A stretch of DNA of 64,000 bases from Vicinamibacteria bacterium (GCA_022820825.1 JAJEEU010000001.1:1-64000), one strand, 5' to 3'; shown: positions 29,527 through 38,071, counted from the first letter of the stretch. The notes: a model not told the origin generated them from the letters alone. Numbers and translations are program-made.

Positions 29527-29584
29527 GGGTTCGCGCCCCGAACCCCCGGCAGGCGCTAGCGGGGACCCCATGGCCCCGCGCAGG
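29527..29584 (-). repeat. Structured dispersed repeat, copy 2 (shorter, diverged)
   Basis: The same orientation as copy 1 and about 90 bp before it. It keeps the core GGGGTCCCCGCTAGC and the inner stem but lacks the first hairpin. The terminal hairpin has changed to GGGTTCG-loop-CGAACCC, seven perfect pairs in place of the GGGGC/GCCCC stem of the other copies. Confidence 0.7.
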
Positions 29585-29596
29585 TTCCGTCTTGTG

Positions 29597-30082
29597 TCAC
29601 ACCTTGCACGCGGGGCCGGCGGCGTCGTGCGCGGCGGCCACGCGGGCGCCAAGCGTCTCCAACTCTGCCGGCGCGCAGGCGGCCTGCATCTGCTCGAAAA
29701 GTTGGCGCTCTTCCTTGTGGATGTGCGCCTTGAGGACGTGGCCGAAGGCCGGCAGGCGTTCGTCGAGCTCGGAGACGGGATCGGCCTCGAAGCCGCGAAT
29801 CATGGCCCGCATGGCGTCGTGGTCGGCGAGCAGCGCCCGCACCTGGCGGCCGCCGTCCGCGAGGTCGCGCCCGGCCGCCGGAAACACGTGCGCTTCCTCG
29901 ATGTCGAAGTGGGCGCGCAAGTCGCTCTGGAAGAATGCGAGCAGCCGCGGCACCTGCTGCACCCGCTCGGTGGGCCAATCGGCGCGGGGATTGGTCGCGC
30001 GGCCCAGGATGAGTTGCTGCGCCATGATGAGGCCGAAGTGGTGGTCGCGCGACAGCGGCACGAGGCTCTCGTGGCGTTTCAT
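29597..30082 (-). CDS. Hemerythrin-domain protein
   Basis: A 161-residue four-helix protein. The histidine and carboxylate pattern of a di-iron hemerythrin-like site is visible: SRDHHFGL, HFDIEEAHVFP, LLADHDAM and LKAHIHKEERQLF. Such proteins sense or bind oxygen or nitric oxide, or take part in iron handling. It starts 8 bp after the stop of the cytochrome gene, so the two are probably cotranscribed, which suggests a redox or oxygen-linked role. Confidence 0.9.
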   Translation of the reverse strand: MKRHESLVPLSRDHHFGLIMAQQLILGRATNPRADWPTERVQQVPRLLAFFQSDLRAHFDIEEAHVFPAAGRDLADGGRQVRALLADHDAMRAMIRGFEADPVSELDERLPAFGHVLKAHIHKEERQLFEQMQAACAPAELETLGARVAAAHDAAGPACKV

Positions 30083-30090
30083 CCCATCCC

Positions 30091-31080
30091 CTACGGATCG
30101 AGGCTGGCCGTGTAGGCGACGATGTCGACGATGTCCTCCTCGGTGAGGTTCTTCACCGCGGCATCCATCAGGTCGGACCACACGCCGTTGCGCACGCCCG
30201 TCTGCAGGTCGTAGAGCTGCCGGGCCATGTAGGTCGGCGAGCGGCCGGCCAGCGCGGGGATCGGGCCGATCCCGCGCAGATCGTCGCCGTGGCAAATCGT
30301 GCACGAGACCGAACGGGCGCCGCCGGTCGTCACGATTTCGCGGCCGCGTCCCACGGCGCCCCGCGGCACGTAGGCGATGAAGCCGGCCGTGTCGTCGCGC
30401 GCCTTGTTGCGCCTGATGTCTACTGGCGTCTCGACCACGCGTGTGCCGATCGGCTCCGTGCCGCCGCCTTCGACAACCTCGTGAATCCACCCGGCGTATT
30501 GCGTCACGGGTACCGTGTCCGTCTCGACGACCTCGACCCACGGCTTGAAGTCGATCGAAGAGAAATACTCCGCCGCGACGCGCGCCTGCTCGTCGCTGGT
30601 GGCCAGCCCGATCCGCTCCATGAGGGACGGTGGCCGCATGCGCGGCTCGCCCGGCTTGCGCAGGCCGTTCCGCCAGTCGGTCATCTGCTGCACGAGGTAC
30701 TCGTACGGCTGGCCGGCGACGCCCGCGTTCTCCGGCTTGCCCTGACCGTTCGGAAGGTGGCAGTAGCCGCAGGCCATGACGTCACCGCCGCCGCCGCGCG
30801 CCACGACCTCCGGCATCGGCGGATGGCCGTCGGGGTGCCAGTAGGGCGGCCCGTTGGCAAGGGTGATGTCCCCGCGCCGCATGGACAGGCTGGAGCCGGG
30901 CACCGTGACGATCTCCTCGGGATCGGGAGTCTCGACGACAGCGTCGGGATCGTTGAGCACGTAGGCCCACGGCAGCACCGCGTTGGCTCCGGCAGTGTCC
31001 TGTTGCGCGCGTAGCTCCGTGCCGGCCGCGAGTCCGACCGCGGCCAGCGCCGCCATCCACGCACCGCTCGACAGTCGCAT
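30091..31080 (-). CDS. Secreted dihaem cytochrome c
   Basis: A 329-residue periplasmic protein with a signal peptide (MAALAAVGLAAGTELRAQ) and two CxxCH haem sites, ACGYCH and SCTICH, in the arrangement of a cytochrome c4-like dihaem protein. Axial methionines are plausible in PTYMARQLYDLQTG and EYLVQQMTDW, which are typical segments of this type. An ATG with GGGAGGGC upstream fixes the start. It probably carries electrons to a terminal oxidase or another periplasmic enzyme; no such gene is adjacent. Confidence 0.9.
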   Translation of the reverse strand: MRLSSGAWMAALAAVGLAAGTELRAQQDTAGANAVLPWAYVLNDPDAVVETPDPEEIVTVPGSSLSMRRGDITLANGPPYWHPDGHPPMPEVVARGGGGDVMACGYCHLPNGQGKPENAGVAGQPYEYLVQQMTDWRNGLRKPGEPRMRPPSLMERIGLATSDEQARVAAEYFSSIDFKPWVEVVETDTVPVTQYAGWIHEVVEGGGTEPIGTRVVETPVDIRRNKARDDTAGFIAYVPRGAVGRGREIVTTGGARSVSCTICHGDDLRGIGPIPALAGRSPTYMARQLYDLQTGVRNGVWSDLMDAAVKNLTEEDIVDIVAYTASLDP

Positions 31081-31216
31081 AGCGCCCTCCCGTACCCGCG
31101 CGTCCAGACGCGCGGCGCCGTGTCCTGCCGGAATCCAGCTCGGGCCATCATACACACGGCATGCGCCCGACAGGTACGTCACCCCACCGCCGGGGTTGCG
31201 GCTATGCTTGCGGCGC

Positions 31217-32281
31217 ATGAACGAACCCGCCACATCGTTCGCCCGCCGCCTGCTCGCGTGGTGGGACGTTAACGGCCGCAAGCATTTTCCGTGGCAGCGG
31301 GAACGTACGCCCTATCGGGTCTGGATAGCGGAGATCATGCTCCAGCAGACCCAGGTGAGCACCGTCGAGCCATACTTCGAACGCTTCGTCGCCCGGTTTC
31401 CTGACGTTCGCACCCTGGCGGGCGCCGACCTCGACGAGGTATTGCACCTCTGGAGCGGCCTCGGCTACTACGCCCGGGGCCGCAACCTGCACCGCGCCGC
31501 CGGCATCGTCATGCGCGAGCACGGAGGCGTGTTCCCGGATACCGTCGAGGCGGTGCAGGCGCTGCCGGGTATCGGCCGCTCCACGGCGGCGGCCATCGTC
31601 GCGCAGGGCTACGGCCGGCGCGCGGCCATCCTGGACGCCAACGTCAAGCGCGTGCTGGCGCGGCGCCACAGTGTCGGTGGTTCGGTCGCGTCCACGGCCA
31701 CGCTCGACGCGCTCTGGCGCCTGGCGGACGCCCACACGCCCGCGGAACGGGTGGCGGACTACACCCAGGCCATAATGGACCTGGGCGCGACGGTATGCGT
31801 GCGGCGCCGGCCGCGCTGCCAGCAATGCCCCGTGCACGCAGACTGCCAGGCGCGCGCCGCGCGCAGTCCCGAGCGGTACCCGGAGAGAGCGCCGCGCCGC
31901 ACGCGCCGGGTCGAGCGCAGCCGCTTCTTCGTGGTGGTCGATCCGCAGGGCGCCTGCCTCGTCGAGCAGCGGCCTCCACGCGGCATCTGGGGCGGCCTGT
32001 GGTCGCCGCCGCAGCGCGGCGCGGGAGAACCCGTCGACGCCTTCCTGGAAGCTGCCGGCATCGCGCCGGACCTCGTCGGGCAGGTGCGCGCCGCGGACGT
32101 GTTCCGGCACGGCTTCACGCATTTCGACCTCGACGTCGAGCCGGTCTACGTGCGCCTCACGTCGCGGCCGGCGCAGGTGCACGAGACGACCGCCCGCTGG
32201 ATCCACCCGCGCGACCACCGGCTCGGGCTCTCGAAGGTGGCCGCCCGACTCGTGGCCGACAGCGGCGACCCCACCGGCTGA
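31217..32281 (+). CDS. mutY: Adenine DNA glycosylase MutY
   Basis: A 354-residue base-excision repair enzyme that removes adenine opposite 8-oxoguanine. The N-terminal half has EIMLQQTQVSTV, the helix-hairpin-helix LPGIGRSTAAAI with the catalytic aspartate in AILDANVKRVLAR, and the iron-sulfur ligands in CVRRRPRCQQCPVHADC (C-x6-C-x2-C-x5-C). The C-terminal NUDIX-like domain, which reads 8-oxoG, begins near residue 235. It is divergent from the cytochrome gene with a 136-bp shared upstream region. Confidence 0.95.
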   Translation: MNEPATSFARRLLAWWDVNGRKHFPWQRERTPYRVWIAEIMLQQTQVSTVEPYFERFVARFPDVRTLAGADLDEVLHLWSGLGYYARGRNLHRAAGIVMREHGGVFPDTVEAVQALPGIGRSTAAAIVAQGYGRRAAILDANVKRVLARRHSVGGSVASTATLDALWRLADAHTPAERVADYTQAIMDLGATVCVRRRPRCQQCPVHADCQARAARSPERYPERAPRRTRRVERSRFFVVVDPQGACLVEQRPPRGIWGGLWSPPQRGAGEPVDAFLEAAGIAPDLVGQVRAADVFRHGFTHFDLDVEPVYVRLTSRPAQVHETTARWIHPRDHRLGLSKVAARLVADSGDPTG

Positions 32282-32290
32282 CGCGGGCCG

Positions 32291-33733
32291 TCACCAGAGT
32301 CCGAGCAGGCGCCACCAGAGGCTGCCGGCGCCCACCCAGATCGCGAGGTTCACGACGCTGACGAGCAGGCCGAGCTTCCACCAGGCGCCGATGTCGACAT
32401 TGCCCGATCCGAACAGGATCGGCGCCGCCGCCGTTCCGTAGTGCGTCAGCGACGCGTACAGGTTGCTGAAGAAGCCGAGCAGCAGCGCGGCGAGCAGCGC
32501 GGGCGTGCCGACGGCGATCGCAAGCGCCAGGAAGGGCGCGTACATGACGCTCACGTGGGCCGTGTTCGAGGCGAAGAAGTAGTGCACGTAGAAGTAGATC
32601 AGGCTCAGGCTGAGAAAGGCCGGGATCCAGTGCCCCACCGCCAGCACGCCGGATACCCGCTCGGTGAACCACGCCAGCAGGCCGAGCTCGCCAAGCTGGC
32701 TCGCCAGCATCACCAGCACGGCGAACCAGATCAGCGTGTCCCAGCCGCTCCGCTCGCGGAGGATGTCCTCCCACGCCAGCACGCCGGTCACCAGCATCGC
32801 CGCCACGCCCGCCAGCGCGGTCGTCGTGGCGCTGATGCCGAGCGCCGTGCCGGCGATCCACAGGCTCAGCAGCAGGACGAACACCGCCAGCAGAATCCGC
32901 TCGTGCCGCGTCATGGCGCCCAGCTCGGCGAGCCGCCGCCGGGCCAGCTCAGGCGCCGCGGGCGTATCCCTGATCTGCGGGGGATACAGGCGGTAGATCA
33001 GCAGCGGCACCGACAGCAGGCTCAGCAGTCCGGGGACGGACGCCGCGGCGGCCCACAGCCCCCAGGAGATCTCCACGCCCTGCTGCGCGGCCAGCTCGAC
33101 CACGAGCGGGTTGGCCGCCATCGCGGTGAGGAACATGGCGCTGGTGACCACCACGCCCTGGTACACCGTGAACGTCAGGAACGCGGCGATCCGCCGCTCG
33201 GTGCCCTGCTCCACCGTGCTGTCGAGCGAGACGCAGAGCGACCTGAGAATGGGGTAGATAACGCCGCCGGCGCGCGCCGTGTTGCTGGGGATGGCGGGCG
33301 CGAGCACCAGGTCCGTGGCGACCAGGCCGTACGCCAGCCCCAGGCTGCGCCGGCCGAGCAGCCGCATGAAGTGGTACGCGATGCGCGTGCCGAGGCCGGT
33401 CTTGACGAAGGCGGTGGCGATGAAGAAGGCGGCCACGACCAGCCAGACCACCGTGTTGCCGAAGCCGGCCGTCGCCTCGGCAATCGACAGCGTTTCGGTG
33501 AGCACCGCCACGGCTACCGCGATCAGCGCCACCGCGCCCATCGGCAGCGGCCGCAGCACGATGCCGACTATGGTCGCGACGAAGATGGCCAGAAGCTGCC
33601 AGGCGCGCGGCTGAACCCCCTCCGGCTCCGGCACGAGCCAGATCGCGACGCCGATCAGCGCGGTCGCCGCGAGGCGAACCGCGTCGACATGCGTCGTCCG
33701 GCCGGCTTTCGCTGGAACGGTCGCGGCGGGCAT
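32291..33733 (-). CDS. SLC13/DASS-family anion transporter
   Basis: A 480-residue protein with about 12 hydrophobic segments. The divalent anion:sodium symporter signature is approximated by the Ser-Asn-Thr pair: PAIPSNTARAGGVIYPI in the first half and FASNTAHVSVMY in the second. The family transports dicarboxylates, citrate or sulfate with sodium; the substrate is not determined. Convergent with mutY, the stops lie 9 bp apart. The RelE-like gene begins a separate unit 5 bp upstream. Confidence 0.87.
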   Translation of the reverse strand: MPAATVPAKAGRTTHVDAVRLAATALIGVAIWLVPEPEGVQPRAWQLLAIFVATIVGIVLRPLPMGAVALIAVAVAVLTETLSIAEATAGFGNTVVWLVVAAFFIATAFVKTGLGTRIAYHFMRLLGRRSLGLAYGLVATDLVLAPAIPSNTARAGGVIYPILRSLCVSLDSTVEQGTERRIAAFLTFTVYQGVVVTSAMFLTAMAANPLVVELAAQQGVEISWGLWAAAASVPGLLSLLSVPLLIYRLYPPQIRDTPAAPELARRRLAELGAMTRHERILLAVFVLLLSLWIAGTALGISATTTALAGVAAMLVTGVLAWEDILRERSGWDTLIWFAVLVMLASQLGELGLLAWFTERVSGVLAVGHWIPAFLSLSLIYFYVHYFFASNTAHVSVMYAPFLALAIAVGTPALLAALLLGFFSNLYASLTHYGTAAAPILFGSGNVDIGAWWKLGLLVSVVNLAIWVGAGSLWWRLLGLW

Positions 33734-33738
33734 CCGTG

Positions 33739-34005
33739 CTAGCGGTAGACCTCCCGGCGCTTGCCGATCCTGACGACCAGGACGCGCACGGCCGCGTCCT
33801 GAATGTCACAGATCATCCGGCAATCCCCGACCCGATAGCGCCACAGGCCGCCGAGCGGTCCGCTCAGCCTCCTCCCGGCGCGCCGTGGGTCGTCGGACGC
33901 CCCGACCCGCTCGTCCATATAGTCAAGAACACGACGAGCCGTTTGCCGGTCGAGCTTGCGAAGCTGGGTTCTGGCCGTGTCGGTGTACTCAATCGTCCAG
34001 GCCAA
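33739..34005 (-). CDS. RelE/ParE-family toxin
   Basis: An 88-residue protein starting MAWTIEYTDTARTQLRKLD. The opening strand and basic helix, LSGPLGGLWRYRVGDCRMIC and the end VLVVRIGKRREVYR are typical of RelE. RelE toxins cleave mRNA in the ribosomal A site. It overlaps its antitoxin gene by 17 bp. Confidence 0.92.
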   Translation of the reverse strand: MAWTIEYTDTARTQLRKLDRQTARRVLDYMDERVGASDDPRRAGRRLSGPLGGLWRYRVGDCRMICDIQDAAVRVLVVRIGKRREVYR

Positions 34006-34216
34006 GATCCCTTCTCACGGCGGTGGCGGAGTGCACCGTCTCGCGTCCCTGGCGTATGCGCTCCAGCACCTCGGTCGCCAGATAGTAGTCCTCCATGTCA
34101 TCGAGACCGCGTTCAATGATCTCGCGCAGGTAGAAGGCCTTGGTGCGACCGGTCCGAGACGCCAGGAAATCGAGTCGCTTCTCGATCTGCGGAGCAAGTC
34201 GAATGGAAGTGGCCAT
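33989..34216 (-). CDS. Ribbon-helix-helix antitoxin of the RelE pair
   Basis: A 75-residue protein starting MATSIRLAPQIEKRLDFLA, a ribbon-helix-helix N terminus (SIRLAPQIEKRL) followed by RTGRTKAFYLREIIERGLDDMEDYYLA, the RelB/DUF6290-type pattern. The acidic second half should bind the toxin. It comes first in the operon, as usual. An in-frame ATG at 34252 would add 12 residues and is less likely. Confidence 0.88.
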   Translation of the reverse strand: MATSIRLAPQIEKRLDFLASRTGRTKAFYLREIIERGLDDMEDYYLATEVLERIRQGRETVHSATAVRRDLGLDD

Positions 34217-34339
34217 GGTGCTGAACGGCGCGTGGTGAATACGTGTACTCATCGTATCACACGCGCGGAGGCACATGATTTGACGCGGCGCAACCGGCGG
34301 CATATTCTCGATTGCATCCGGTTCCCGAGGAGGCCTGCC

Positions 34340-35272
34340 GTGAGCAGACAGCGGACCTTGTCCATCGCAGCGCTCGCAGCGTTCGTCACCGTCGCGTTTC
34401 TGGCCCCTGTTGCCGGCCAGGAAAGCGAGTACGCGCCGCCGCAAACGCCGTGGGGCGACCCCGACCTGCGGGGGCACTACATGCCCGGCCAGTCGCAACC
34501 GCTCGAGACCCCGCGCCTCGAGCCGTGGGGCGACGTGCAGTACACGGAGCACAACTACACGTTCAGCCGGTTCTTCCGGCCCGACCCCGATGCGCCGGCG
34601 CAGCGGCGCGAGCGCAACCGGACCCCGATGATCGTCGATCCGCCCGACGGCCGCGTCCCGCTGCAGGAATGGGCCGCGACAAGGCGCGACGAGATCATGG
34701 AGCGGCAGGAGGAGCTGGAGTTCCTCGATCCGCGCGTGAAGTGCCTGCCGGCGGCGATACCACGGGCGCATCTGCCGGTCGGCTACAACACGTACCAGAT
34801 CCTGCAGGTGCCCGGCGCCGTGCTCATTCTCTACGAGTGGAACCACCACTCGCGCTACATCCCGCTCGACGGGCGCCCGCACCTGCCGGCGGCCATCAAG
34901 CTCGGCATGGGCGATCCCCGCGGACGGTGGGAGGGCAACACCCTGGTGGTCGAATCGACGAACTTCACGGACAACACGTGGCCCGTCGGTCACGGCGCTC
35001 CGCCCGAGGGCGCCCCGGGCAACTCGCTCAACAGCGGACACGGCGTCTTCCACAGCGGCGCCCTGCGCGTCGTGGAGCGGTTCACCCCGGTCGACGAGAA
35101 CACGATCAACTACGAGGCGACCATCGAGGATCCGAACGTCTTCACGCAGCCGTGGACGCTGCGGTACGAGGGGCTCGTCCGCGCTCCCGAGGACCACATC
35201 CTGTACGAGTACGCCTGCCACGAAGGGAATGGCCGCAACCTCAAGCTGATGACCGGCACCGAGTTCCAATAG
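34340..35272 (+). CDS. Secreted protein of unknown function, acidobacterial type
   Basis: A 310-residue protein with a signal peptide (LSIAALAAFVTVAFLAPVAGQ). Conserved-looking stretches are YEWNHHSRYIPLDGRPH and GRWEGNTLVVESTNFTD, which I recognise from families of hypothetical proteins that are expanded in Acidobacteriota; no enzymatic function is known to me. Start at a GTG with GGAGG 7 bp upstream. It stands alone between the RelBE pair and the selenoprotein gene. Confidence 0.82.
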   Translation: MSRQRTLSIAALAAFVTVAFLAPVAGQESEYAPPQTPWGDPDLRGHYMPGQSQPLETPRLEPWGDVQYTEHNYTFSRFFRPDPDAPAQRRERNRTPMIVDPPDGRVPLQEWAATRRDEIMERQEELEFLDPRVKCLPAAIPRAHLPVGYNTYQILQVPGAVLILYEWNHHSRYIPLDGRPHLPAAIKLGMGDPRGRWEGNTLVVESTNFTDNTWPVGHGAPPEGAPGNSLNSGHGVFHSGALRVVERFTPVDENTINYEATIEDPNVFTQPWTLRYEGLVRAPEDHILYEYACHEGNGRNLKLMTGTEFQ

Positions 35273-35320
35273 AGCCCGCGGAAGCATTAGCATGTTCCAA
35301 GACGTGTGGCCGAAGGCCAA

Positions 35321-35404
35321 GCCGCGCACGGCGCGGCCCGGCAAGTGCGGCGCGGGGCTAAGGGGTCCCCGCTAGCGCTTGCCGGGGGCTTGGGGCGCAG
35401 CCCC
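35321..35404 (+). repeat. Structured dispersed repeat, copy 3 (leader of the first UGSC gene)
   Basis: Hairpin 1 is GCCGCGC-ACG-GCGCGGC (35321-35337). The outer stem pairs CCCGGCAAG (35337-35345) with CTTGCCGGG (35378-35386), nine perfect pairs. The inner stem pairs GCGGGG (35352-35357) with CCCCGC (35367-35372). The terminal hairpin is GGGGC-GCA-GCCCC (35392-35404). It ends 4 bp before the ATG of the next gene. Confidence 0.85.
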
Positions 35405-35408
35405 ATCT

Positions 35409-35942
35409 ATGGAAGATTCGACGGTCATTCTCGATCCGACCGACGAGCGGGAGCCAATACGCAGGCCGCTCGCGGAGCGTCCGGGGCGCCTGCGCGGGAC
35501 GCTGGGCATCGTCGACATCTCCAAGGCGCGCGGCGACGTCTTCTGCGACGAGGTAGCGCGCCTCGCGGCCGGACGCCTGCCCGCAATCGACGTGGTGCGG
35601 CTGCGCAAGCCGACCTACACCAAGCCGGCGCCGGGCGCCCTGCGGGCCGAGGTGGCGGCGCGCTGCACGGCGGTTATCCAGGCGCTTGCCGATTGAGGGT
35701 CGTGCACGTCGTGCAGTGTGCACGACCTGGCCGAATACGAAGCGCAGGGCATCCCGGCGGTCATGGTGGCGTCGTCCGAGTTCGTGGACGCCGCCCGGCG
35801 GCAGTCCGCGGCGCTGGGGATGCCGGCCATCGCCGACCGCGCCGTCTACGTCGACCACCCGATCCAGGACGCCACCGACGAGGAACTCCGCGTGAAGGCC
35901 CGCGCGGCGATCGACGCCATCCTGGACGCCATCACGACCTGA
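35409..35942 (+). CDS. UGSC-family selenoprotein (in-frame UGA at 35694-35696 read as selenocysteine)
   Basis: Read through one in-frame TGA, this gene encodes 177 residues. Residue 96 is the UGA, in the context ALAD-U-GSCTSCSVHD. The reading frame continues with coherent coding sequence on both sides (AVIQALAD before, DLAEYEAQGIPAVMVASSEF after). This matches the family known as UGSC (seleno)proteins, in which Sec-Gly-Ser-Cys is the presumed redox site; the biochemical role is not established to my knowledge. A hairpin 18 nt after the UGA is the likely SECIS. The gene is followed 20 bp later by a fatty-acid oxidation gene. A nonsense-mutated pseudogene is unlikely because a second gene in the window has the same structure. 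Confidence 0.9.
35698..35727 (+). promoter_or_regulatory. SECIS-like hairpin after the UGA of the first UGSC gene
   Basis: GTCGTGC (35708-35714), loop AGTGT, GCACGAC (35720-35726): seven perfect pairs, with the loop starting 18 nt after the UGA and a G at its second position, in agreement with the known pattern of bacterial SECIS elements. An alternative ten-pair stem joins GGTCGTGCAC (35698-35707) to GTGCACGACC (35718-35727). Confidence 0.7.
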
Positions 35943-35962
35943 ACCGGAAGAACTCGTAACGC

Positions 35963-38071
35963 ATGCCTGAATCCGTTGTCATCGATCGCCATGACGGCGT
36001 TGCCCTGCTGACCCTCGACAACCCCCCGGTCAACGGCCTGAGCTTCGCGATGCGCGCCGCGTTGGGCGACTGCGTCATGGAGGCGCTGGCGGACGAAGAC
36101 GTGGCGGCCATAGTGGTCGCCGGTGCGGGACGCATGTTCTGCGGCGGCGCCGACATCCGCGAGTTCGACGCAGCCCCGCCGCCGGGCGCGGCTTCCCTGC
36201 CGGCGGTGCTCGACGAGCTCGAGGCGTCCCGCAAGCCGGTGGTCGCCGCCATCCACGGCGTCGCGGCCGGCGGCGGGCTGGAAGTGGCGCTGGCGTGCCA
36301 CGTCCGGCTCGTCGCGCCCGGCACGCGGCTCGGCCTGCCCGAGGTGACGCTGGGCATCGTCCCCGGCGCCGGCGGCACGCAGCGCCTGCCCCGGCTCATC
36401 GGCGTGGAGGCCGCGCTCGACGTCATCGTCGGCGGGCAGCTCCTGCCGGCCGAGCGGGCCGTGTCCATCGGCATCGCCGACGAGCTCGTCCCGGGCGACC
36501 TCCTTGCGGCCGCCATCGCGCGGGCCCGGCAGCTCGCGGCCGACGGCGCCCCGTTGCGGCGCGCCTCCGCGCTTGAGGAGCGGATAGCTGCGGCGCGCGA
36601 CAACCCCGAGGTATTCGACGCGTTCCGCAAGAAGATGGCGCGGCGGGCGCGCGGCTTCGACGCGCCGTACGCCTGCGTGCAGTGCGTCGAGACGGCCGTC
36701 GCGCTGCCGTTCGCCGCCGGGATGGCGCGCGAGCGGCAGATCTTCGAGCGGTTGCGCGCGTCCGACCAGTCGGCGGCGCAGCGGCACGCCTTCTTTGCCG
36801 AGCGCGAGGTGACGAAGATTCCGGACGTCCCCAAGGCAACCGAGCCGCTGAACATCCAGCGGGCGGCGGTGATCGGCTGCGGAACGATGGGCGGCGGCAT
36901 CGCGATGACGTTCGCGAACGCCGGCATTCCGGTCACCGTCGTCGACGTCTCGGACGAGGCTCTCGACAAGGGACTCGGGGTCGTGGCGCGGAACTACGCG
37001 GCCACGGTCGCGAAGGGACGTCTCTCCCGGGAGCAGATGGACGAACGGCTGGCGCGCATCGGCCGCAGCGTGAGCTATGCCGACGTGCGGGATGCCGACA
37101 TCGTGGTCGAGGCCGTCTTCGAGCGCATGGACCTCAAGCAGGAGGTCTTCCGGCGGCTCGACGCCGAGTGCAAGGCGGACGCCGTGCTGGCCACCAACAC
37201 CTCCACGCTGGACGTGGACGAGCTCGCGGCGGCCACGTCCCGGCCAGAGTCGGTCATCGGCACCCACTTCTTCAGCCCGGCCAACGTGATGCGGCTGATG
37301 GAGAACGTGCGCGGCAAGCGCAGCTCCGCGCGCACGATTGCCACCGTCATGCAGCTTGCGAAGCGGCTCCGCAAGGTGGGCGTGCTCGTCGGCGTCTGCG
37401 ACGGTTTCGTGGGCAACCGCATGCTGGCCCCGTACCTGCGCGAGGCGGAGTTCCTGCTCGAGGAAGGGGCGCTGCCGCAACAGGTGGACGGGGTCATCTA
37501 CACGTTCGGCCTGCCCATGGGGCCGTTCCAGATGTCGGACCTCGCGGGCAACGACGTCAGTTGGTACATCCGCCAGCGGCAGGCGGCGACGCGGCCGCCC
37601 GACCTGCGCTACTCCCCCATCGCCGACCGCATCTGCGAGCTGGGCCGCTTCGGGCAGAAGACCGGCGCCGGCTGGTACCGCTACGAGCCGGGCAGCCGCA
37701 CCCCCGTCCCCGACCCCGTGGTCGAGGAGATCATCGTCGCCGCGGCGGCCGAGGCCGGCATCGAGCGCCGCGCAATCGGCGACGACGAGATCGTGCCGCG
37801 CTGCCTGTATCCGCTCGTCAACGAGGGCGCGAAGATCCTCGAAGAGGGCATCGCCCTGCGCGCCAGCGACATCGACGTGGTCTGGATGCACGGCTACGGC
37901 TTCCCGCGCTATCGCGGCGGACCGATGTTCTGGGCCGACCTGGTCGGGCTGCGGACGATCTACGACGCCATGAGCCGCCTGTACGACGAGCACGGCGAGC
38001 GGCTGGCGCCCGCCCCGCTCCTCAAGCGGCTTGCCGGGCAGGGCAAGGGGTTCGGGGATGCCGCCGCATGA
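35963..38071 (+). CDS. Bifunctional enoyl-CoA hydratase / 3-hydroxyacyl-CoA dehydrogenase
   Basis: A 702-residue FadB/FadJ-type multifunctional beta-oxidation enzyme. The hydratase half (residues ~1-190) has GRMFCGGADIREFD for the oxyanion hole and PEVTLGIVPGAGGTQRLP for the catalytic glutamate. The dehydrogenase half starts near residue 295 with the NAD-binding loop AAVIGCGTMGGGIAMTFANAG and continues with THFFSPANVMRLMENV and two C-terminal 3HCDH domains. It hydrates trans-2-enoyl-CoA and oxidises the product. It follows the UGSC gene and overlaps the next gene by 14 bp. Confidence 0.95.
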   Translation: MPESVVIDRHDGVALLTLDNPPVNGLSFAMRAALGDCVMEALADEDVAAIVVAGAGRMFCGGADIREFDAAPPPGAASLPAVLDELEASRKPVVAAIHGVAAGGGLEVALACHVRLVAPGTRLGLPEVTLGIVPGAGGTQRLPRLIGVEAALDVIVGGQLLPAERAVSIGIADELVPGDLLAAAIARARQLAADGAPLRRASALEERIAAARDNPEVFDAFRKKMARRARGFDAPYACVQCVETAVALPFAAGMARERQIFERLRASDQSAAQRHAFFAEREVTKIPDVPKATEPLNIQRAAVIGCGTMGGGIAMTFANAGIPVTVVDVSDEALDKGLGVVARNYAATVAKGRLSREQMDERLARIGRSVSYADVRDADIVVEAVFERMDLKQEVFRRLDAECKADAVLATNTSTLDVDELAAATSRPESVIGTHFFSPANVMRLMENVRGKRSSARTIATVMQLAKRLRKVGVLVGVCDGFVGNRMLAPYLREAEFLLEEGALPQQVDGVIYTFGLPMGPFQMSDLAGNDVSWYIRQRQAATRPPDLRYSPIADRICELGRFGQKTGAGWYRYEPGSRTPVPDPVVEEIIVAAAAEAGIERRAIGDDEIVPRCLYPLVNEGAKILEEGIALRASDIDVVWMHGYGFPRYRGGPMFWADLVGLRTIYDAMSRLYDEHGERLAPAPLLKRLAGQGKGFGDAAA

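Noticed and set aside
35694-35696. UGA in the first UGSC gene read as a nonsense mutation or as a true stop followed by a separate small gene
   Set aside because: The frame is maintained, the U-G-S-C-T-S-C motif recurs in a second gene, and both have the same hairpin; selenocysteine explains all of this.
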